The notes below the pieces were generated by a model. That model worked only from the letters and a program-made list of their open reading frames with translations. It was not told the origin of the DNA and did not search any database. The translations under genes and the position numbers were made by a program. DNA of 64,000 bases. Origin: Pseudomonadales bacterium (GTDB lineage: Bacteria > Pseudomonadota > Gammaproteobacteria > Pseudomonadales > Halieaceae). The stretch covers positions 434,001 through 498,000 of the forward strand of contig JACKNV010000001.1 in NCBI GenBank assembly GCA_024234735.1, written 5' to 3'. Positions 60,289-64,000 of the stretch are shown here, in pieces (position 1 is the stretch's first letter; each line of letters opens with the position of its first letter).

Positions 60289-62597
60289 CGATTGCATCGA
60301 GATTGAGTGCGTTGTTTACCGGCCTGGCGTTGCTGTTAGCGCTCACCGCCGTGATGGTAACCGCTTCCCGGGAATACCAGCTGGCCCTGGAGCGGGTGGT
60401 GGCCGCCGGGGAGGCCCGCCTGCTTAGTCGCCCGGATTTGCAGGTGGCCATCTACAGCCGCGATGAAGCGGCTCTGGACGGTATCCTGGCGGCGTTTCTC
60501 GAGATTCCCGAGGTCTCTTTGGCCGCCGCGCGCGACGGCCAGGGAGACGTTGTCGCACAGCGCACGCGCACCGGGCCGGCGGGCGGCTTGCCCCCGGCGT
60601 TCCGGCGTTTGCGCCAGGACGCAGCCGTGGCGGACACCACCCTGGTGGGGTATGACGCAACCATGCAATCGACGGGTACCGGCCTGGGGGCGGCACTCGG
60701 CGATACGGATTTGCCTTTTTACCTCACCATGCCGGTATTCACCTCGGTCAATCCGACACGAAGCGGCCTGCGGGCTGCCGATTTCTATGCCGCACTGGCG
60801 GCTCCGGAGGCGGGCAAGAGCCTGCGGATCGTCGGTTACCTGCAACTGGATATTTCCCGCGGGGCGCTGCTGCGGGCCATTTATCCCGCTCTGGGCAAGG
60901 TGGCAGCCGTCAGTAGCGTGCTGCTTGTGTTGTGCGTGGCAGTTGCCTGGCTGCTCAGCCGGCGCATAACCCGGGGCTTGTCGCAGCTTTCACACCTGGC
61001 AGAGGAAGTCGCCGCAGGCCGCCAGCAGGAAGCAGTGCAGATCAAGGCGGACCGCGAAATCATGGAAGTGGCCCAGGTGCTCAACGGCGTTATCGGTGGC
61101 TTCAGCTCCTACCGCAAGGAGAGTGACGTGGGGCAGCGCCTGCTGAGCATGAAGATTGACGAGCGCACTTCCCAGTTGTCACAGCGCGAGGAGGAACTCA
61201 ACAAGGCAGCCGAAGAAATCAACCAGACCCGCAGCCAGCTGCAGCACCTGTCTTATTACGACGGGCTGACGACCCTGCCCAACCGGCGCCTGTTTACCGA
61301 ACAATTCAGCCTGCTGCTCGATCTCAACGCGCGTAACGGTCATACGCTGGCCCTGCTGTTTATCGACCTGGACAATTTCAAACGGATCAACGACTCCCTC
61401 GGGCACGAGGCCGGCGACCTGACCCTGCGTGAAGTGGGCCGGCGCCTCTCCGCCTGTGTGCGGACCAGCGACCGGGTGGGCCACAACGTAGAGGCCGATC
61501 GCCAGATAGAGGTTTCCCGCCTGGGAGGGGATGAATTTACCGTGGTACTGAACCAGCTCGACACGGTCGAGGCGGCAGGGCTGGTCGCGCAACGCCTGGT
61601 GGATGCGCTGCTTGAGCCTATGCAGATCGAGGGCAACGAGTTGGTGGTCACTGCCAGTATCGGCATTGCGATTGCCCCCCGGGATGGCGGTGATGTCGAA
61701 TCGCTGCTCAAGGCCGCGGGTATCGCCATGCACCATGCCAAGGCATCAAGCCAGGAAAACGTCCTGTATTACAAGGCCGATATGCAGGCGGTCGCCATTG
61801 GTCGCCTGCAACTGGAAACGGACCTGCGGCGAGCAGTGGAACGCGGCCAGCTGGTCCTGCACTTCCAGCCACAGGTCAATACCGTCAACGGTTCGGTAGT
61901 GGGGGCCGAGGCGCTGCTGCGCTGGGAACACCCCGAGCAGGGCCTGCTGCCGCCCTACCAGTTCATCCCGGTTGCCGAGGAGATCGGCGTGATAGCCGAA
62001 CTTGGCAACTGGGTGCTGGAAGAGGTGTGCCGGCAGCTGCAGGCGCTGGACGAACTGGGTTTAAAGCTGCCGCGTATGTCCATCAACGTCGGAGCGTTCG
62101 AGTTCAATGCCGGCTTTACCAGCCGGGTCGCCCAGGTATTGCAACGCCATGGCCTGGAGGGCAACAGGCTGGAACTGGGGCTGAGCGAGGGCATTATGAC
62201 CGACAAGGCTCCGGGGGTGCGCGCAGGCCTGCTGGCGCTGCGCGAGCTGGGTGTGGTGCTGGCCGTCGATGACTTCGGCATGGGTTACTCGCCCATGGCG
62301 TACCTGGGCCATTACCCCCTGGACGAACTCAAGATCAACCGCAGTTTCGTCCAGGGTTGCCATCGCGAACAGCAGACGGCCCGACTGCTTTCCGCTATCA
62401 TCGCCGTGGGCAAAAGTCTCGATATGGGCATGGTCGCCGAAGGCGTTGAAACCGAGGAAGAGTGCCGTTTTCTGATCGCGCAGGGCGTCAGCGTGGTGCA
62501 GGGCTTTTTCTTTGCCAGGCCGGTGCCCGTCGAGGAATTCCTCACCTTGTTGAGCCCCTGGCATTTTCTCGACCAGGTACAGAAGGTACAGGCCTGA
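60285..62597 (+). CDS. Membrane-bound GGDEF-EAL protein
   Basis: The 770-residue protein has a membrane segment near residues 5-25, a periplasmic sensor, a second segment near 200-222, a HAMP domain and a short coiled coil. GGDEF (intact at 414-418) and EAL (E542) domains follow, so it could both make and degrade cyclic di-GMP. Between DRVG and RLGGDEF it has about 15 extra residues (HNVEADRQIEVS). In the EAL domain DDFG is kept, but LKID reads LKIN. E..VVAEGVE and QGFFFARP are normal. The GTG start overlaps the rhomboid stop. The open frame further upstream belongs to a shadow. Confidence 0.9.
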   Translation: MTIASRLSALFTGLALLLALTAVMVTASREYQLALERVVAAGEARLLSRPDLQVAIYSRDEAALDGILAAFLEIPEVSLAAARDGQGDVVAQRTRTGPAGGLPPAFRRLRQDAAVADTTLVGYDATMQSTGTGLGAALGDTDLPFYLTMPVFTSVNPTRSGLRAADFYAALAAPEAGKSLRIVGYLQLDISRGALLRAIYPALGKVAAVSSVLLVLCVAVAWLLSRRITRGLSQLSHLAEEVAAGRQQEAVQIKADREIMEVAQVLNGVIGGFSSYRKESDVGQRLLSMKIDERTSQLSQREEELNKAAEEINQTRSQLQHLSYYDGLTTLPNRRLFTEQFSLLLDLNARNGHTLALLFIDLDNFKRINDSLGHEAGDLTLREVGRRLSACVRTSDRVGHNVEADRQIEVSRLGGDEFTVVLNQLDTVEAAGLVAQRLVDALLEPMQIEGNELVVTASIGIAIAPRDGGDVESLLKAAGIAMHHAKASSQENVLYYKADMQAVAIGRLQLETDLRRAVERGQLVLHFQPQVNTVNGSVVGAEALLRWEHPEQGLLPPYQFIPVAEEIGVIAELGNWVLEEVCRQLQALDELGLKLPRMSINVGAFEFNAGFTSRVAQVLQRHGLEGNRLELGLSEGIMTDKAPGVRAGLLALRELGVVLAVDDFGMGYSPMAYLGHYPLDELKINRSFVQGCHREQQTARLLSAIIAVGKSLDMGMVAEGVETEEECRFLIAQGVSVVQGFFFARPVPVEEFLTLLSPWHFLDQVQKVQA

Positions 62598-62604
62598 GGC
62601 CATT

Positions 62605-62856
62605 ATGGACTACCGCCAGTTGATCGAATCCATGACCGAGCCGGTCTACCTCAGCCTCAAGCGCTCCGTGGAAACCGGCAGATGGCCCGATGGACGCCCG
62701 TTGACCCGGGAGCAGCGCCACGAGGCGCTGCAGGCGATTATCGCCTGGGGGGAGCTGCACCTGCCGGAGCGAGAGCGGGTGGGCTATATCGACAGGGGCC
62801 ACAAGCAGGGACAGCATTGCGACGAGCCCGGTGACACGCCGCTGAAGTGGCGGTGA
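62605..62856 (+). CDS. DUF1315 (YeaC-like) protein
   Basis: The 83-residue protein matches YeaC-like DUF1315 proteins: MDYRQLIESMTEPVYLSLKR at the start, GRWPDGRPLTREQRHEALQA in the middle and LPERERVGYID near the end. It is soluble and of unknown function. It follows the GGDEF-EAL gene by 7 bases and precedes DUF2797, the order expected next to pepN in related genera. Confidence 0.88.
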   Translation: MDYRQLIESMTEPVYLSLKRSVETGRWPDGRPLTREQRHEALQAIIAWGELHLPERERVGYIDRGHKQGQHCDEPGDTPLKWR

Positions 62857-62880
62857 ACTTATTCATGGCAGGAGAAATAC

Positions 62881-63714
62881 GTGGCTGAGCTTTTGGCAGC
62901 GGGAGCTGTGCGCAAGATGAAAACCCGCCTCGAGCAGCCGGTACAGTACCTGCTTGTGCTGGGCGATCACGAGGTGCCCCTCAATCAGTATCTCGGCCGG
63001 GAACTCTGGCTGGAATATGGCGGCGAGATCAATTGCATTCACTGCGCGCGCAAAACTCGCAAGAGCTTCAACCAGGGCTATTGCTATCCGTGCTTCCGCA
63101 GCCTGGCCCGCTGCGACAGCTGCATCATGAGTCCCGAGAAGTGCCACTATGCCGCCGGCACCTGCCGCGAGCCGGAATGGGGCGAACAGCACTGCATGAT
63201 CGATCACTTCGTCTATCTGGCCAATACCTCGGGGTTGAAAGTCGGAATCACCCGCGGTAGCCAGGTGCCCACCCGTTGGATAGACCAGGGTGCGACCCAG
63301 GCGCAACCGATCTTCCGGGTCAGCACCCGGTTCTATTCGGGCCTGGTCGAAGATGTGCTGCGCAGTCATATCACCGATCGCACCCAGTGGCAGGCCATGC
63401 TCAAGGGCGATGCCGAGCCGTGTGACCTGGATCGGGCGCGGGAGGAGTTGCTGGCGCAAAGTGGCGCGGAAATCGCCGCGTTGCAGCGGCAATACGGCCT
63501 GCAGGCAATAACCTCTCTGGAGAGCCACCCGCAGACTCTGATCGGCTACCCAGTGCTGCAATATCCCACCAGGGTGAAATCATTTAACCTGGACAAGAGT
63601 TCCAGGGCCGGCGGTACATTGCTCGGCATCAAGGGGCAGTACCTGATTTTCGATGGCGGCGTGATCAATATGCGCAAATACGGCGGCTACCAGCTGTCAC
63701 TGACCCTTAATTGA
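62881..63714 (+). CDS. DUF2797 protein with cysteine-rich metal site
   Basis: The 277-residue protein matches DUF2797. INCIHCARKTRKSF and GYCYPCFRSLARCDSCIMSPEKC supply cysteine pairs suggestive of zinc. A GIY-YIG-like section follows (HFVYLANTSGLKVGITRGSQVPTRWIDQG), which includes the Arg typical of that fold. No function is established. AGGAG lies 7 bases before the GTG start. It belongs to the nadK-pepN run. Confidence 0.88.
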   Translation: MAELLAAGAVRKMKTRLEQPVQYLLVLGDHEVPLNQYLGRELWLEYGGEINCIHCARKTRKSFNQGYCYPCFRSLARCDSCIMSPEKCHYAAGTCREPEWGEQHCMIDHFVYLANTSGLKVGITRGSQVPTRWIDQGATQAQPIFRVSTRFYSGLVEDVLRSHITDRTQWQAMLKGDAEPCDLDRAREELLAQSGAEIAALQRQYGLQAITSLESHPQTLIGYPVLQYPTRVKSFNLDKSSRAGGTLLGIKGQYLIFDGGVINMRKYGGYQLSLTLN

Positions 63715-63729
63715 ACTGTTGGTAACACC

Positions 63730-64000
63730 ATGCGAGAAGCCAGGCCATCTGCGATCCATCTCCAGGACTACCAGCCGCCCGCCTATCTGGTGGAACGGAC
63801 CGAACTGGAGTTCCAGCTTTACGAAGACCATGCCCAGGTAACATCCCGCCTCGCTGTGCGGCGCCAGGACCACACTGCGCCCGGCACGCCGCTGCAGTTG
63901 CACGGCGATGGCCTGGAATTGCTGGGGCTGGCGATAGACGGCCGCACCCTTGCCCCCGGTGAGTATCGGACTACCGATGAGGGCCTGGAGGTGGACGACG
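63730..64000 (+). CDS. pepN: Aminopeptidase N, N-terminal part (cut by window end)
   Basis: The 90 residues visible match the start of bacterial PepN (AIHLQDYQPPAYLVERTELEFQL), the first beta strands of its N-terminal domain. The zinc site lies beyond the window. The identity is supported by its position after DUF1315 and DUF2797. The ATG at 63730 has only a weak ribosome site. Confidence 0.85.
   Translation, partial: MREARPSAIHLQDYQPPAYLVERTELEFQLYEDHAQVTSRLAVRRQDHTAPGTPLQLHGDGLELLGLAIDGRTLAPGEYRTTDEGLEVDD

Noticed and set aside
1..64000. CRISPR arrays, tRNA/rRNA genes, insertion sequences, phage or toxin-antitoxin genes
   Set aside because: I looked for repeats with regular spacing, transposase or integrase motifs and tRNA-like cloverleafs and found none I could support.

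Overview
The window reads as chromosomal DNA of an aerobic, probably marine gammaproteobacterium of the Cellvibrionales type (Halieaceae or Spongiibacteraceae are my best guess). I base this on roughly 60% GC, the core run nadK - rhomboid - DUF1315 - DUF2797 - pepN at the right end, a TonB receptor, WS/DGAT wax-ester enzymes, and a dense set of flavin monooxygenases, SDRs and CoA enzymes. The placement is inferred from gene content only. I saw no rRNA, tRNA, CRISPR array, transposase or phage gene.

Left part (1-31 kb), accessory catabolism. A CoA-transferase and a long Baeyer-Villiger monooxygenase (BVMO) precede an envelope module (DUF1329 divergent from DUF1302 - YCF48-like - MMPL/RND permease). 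A plus-strand run then holds a second long BVMO, an SDR, a Dabb-like protein of unknown function and another SDR. After a lone SDR come two short BVMOs flanking an AraC regulator. The second short BVMO leads into a GH3 beta-glucosidase, a WS/DGAT acyltransferase and a membrane-anchored esterase. A minus-strand unit encodes an acyl-CoA synthetase, an Old Yellow Enzyme and a putative Fe(II)/2-oxoglutarate oxygenase.

Middle part (31-48 kb). A TonB-dependent receptor with a strong terminator, a methyltransferase with an extra C-terminal domain, and a GH106-like alpha-L-rhamnosidase are followed by a minus-strand TetR regulator. Divergent from TetR lies a GH5 glycosidase, then an operon of MDR reductase, VOC protein and three SDRs. 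An enoyl-CoA hydratase and malonyl-CoA decarboxylase follow.

Right part (48-64 kb), mostly housekeeping. A minus-strand lipid operon (two alpha/beta hydrolases and a variant WS/DGAT) lies downstream of a Wolinella-type fumarate reductase/succinate dehydrogenase (frdCAB order). Then come lipA, an ACC-deaminase-like PLP enzyme, an SDR, nadK, a rhomboid protease, a GGDEF-EAL protein, DUF1315, DUF2797 and the start of pepN.

Working model (inference): the left and middle parts take up and dismantle a hydrophobic, probably glycosylated polycyclic compound (saponin, steryl glycoside or terpenoid glycoside). The TonB receptor and DUF1302/1329/MMPL module would handle transport, and GH106, GH5 and GH3 would remove sugars. 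SDRs, OYE and BVMOs would oxidise and open rings, esterases would split the esters or lactones, and the CoA ligase, CoA-transferase and hydratase would feed beta-oxidation. The best evidence for co-regulation is a palindrome, TTATNNATAA, found exactly five times. All five are intergenic and lie upstream of both long BVMOs, the acyl-CoA synthetase and the TetR/GH5 pair.
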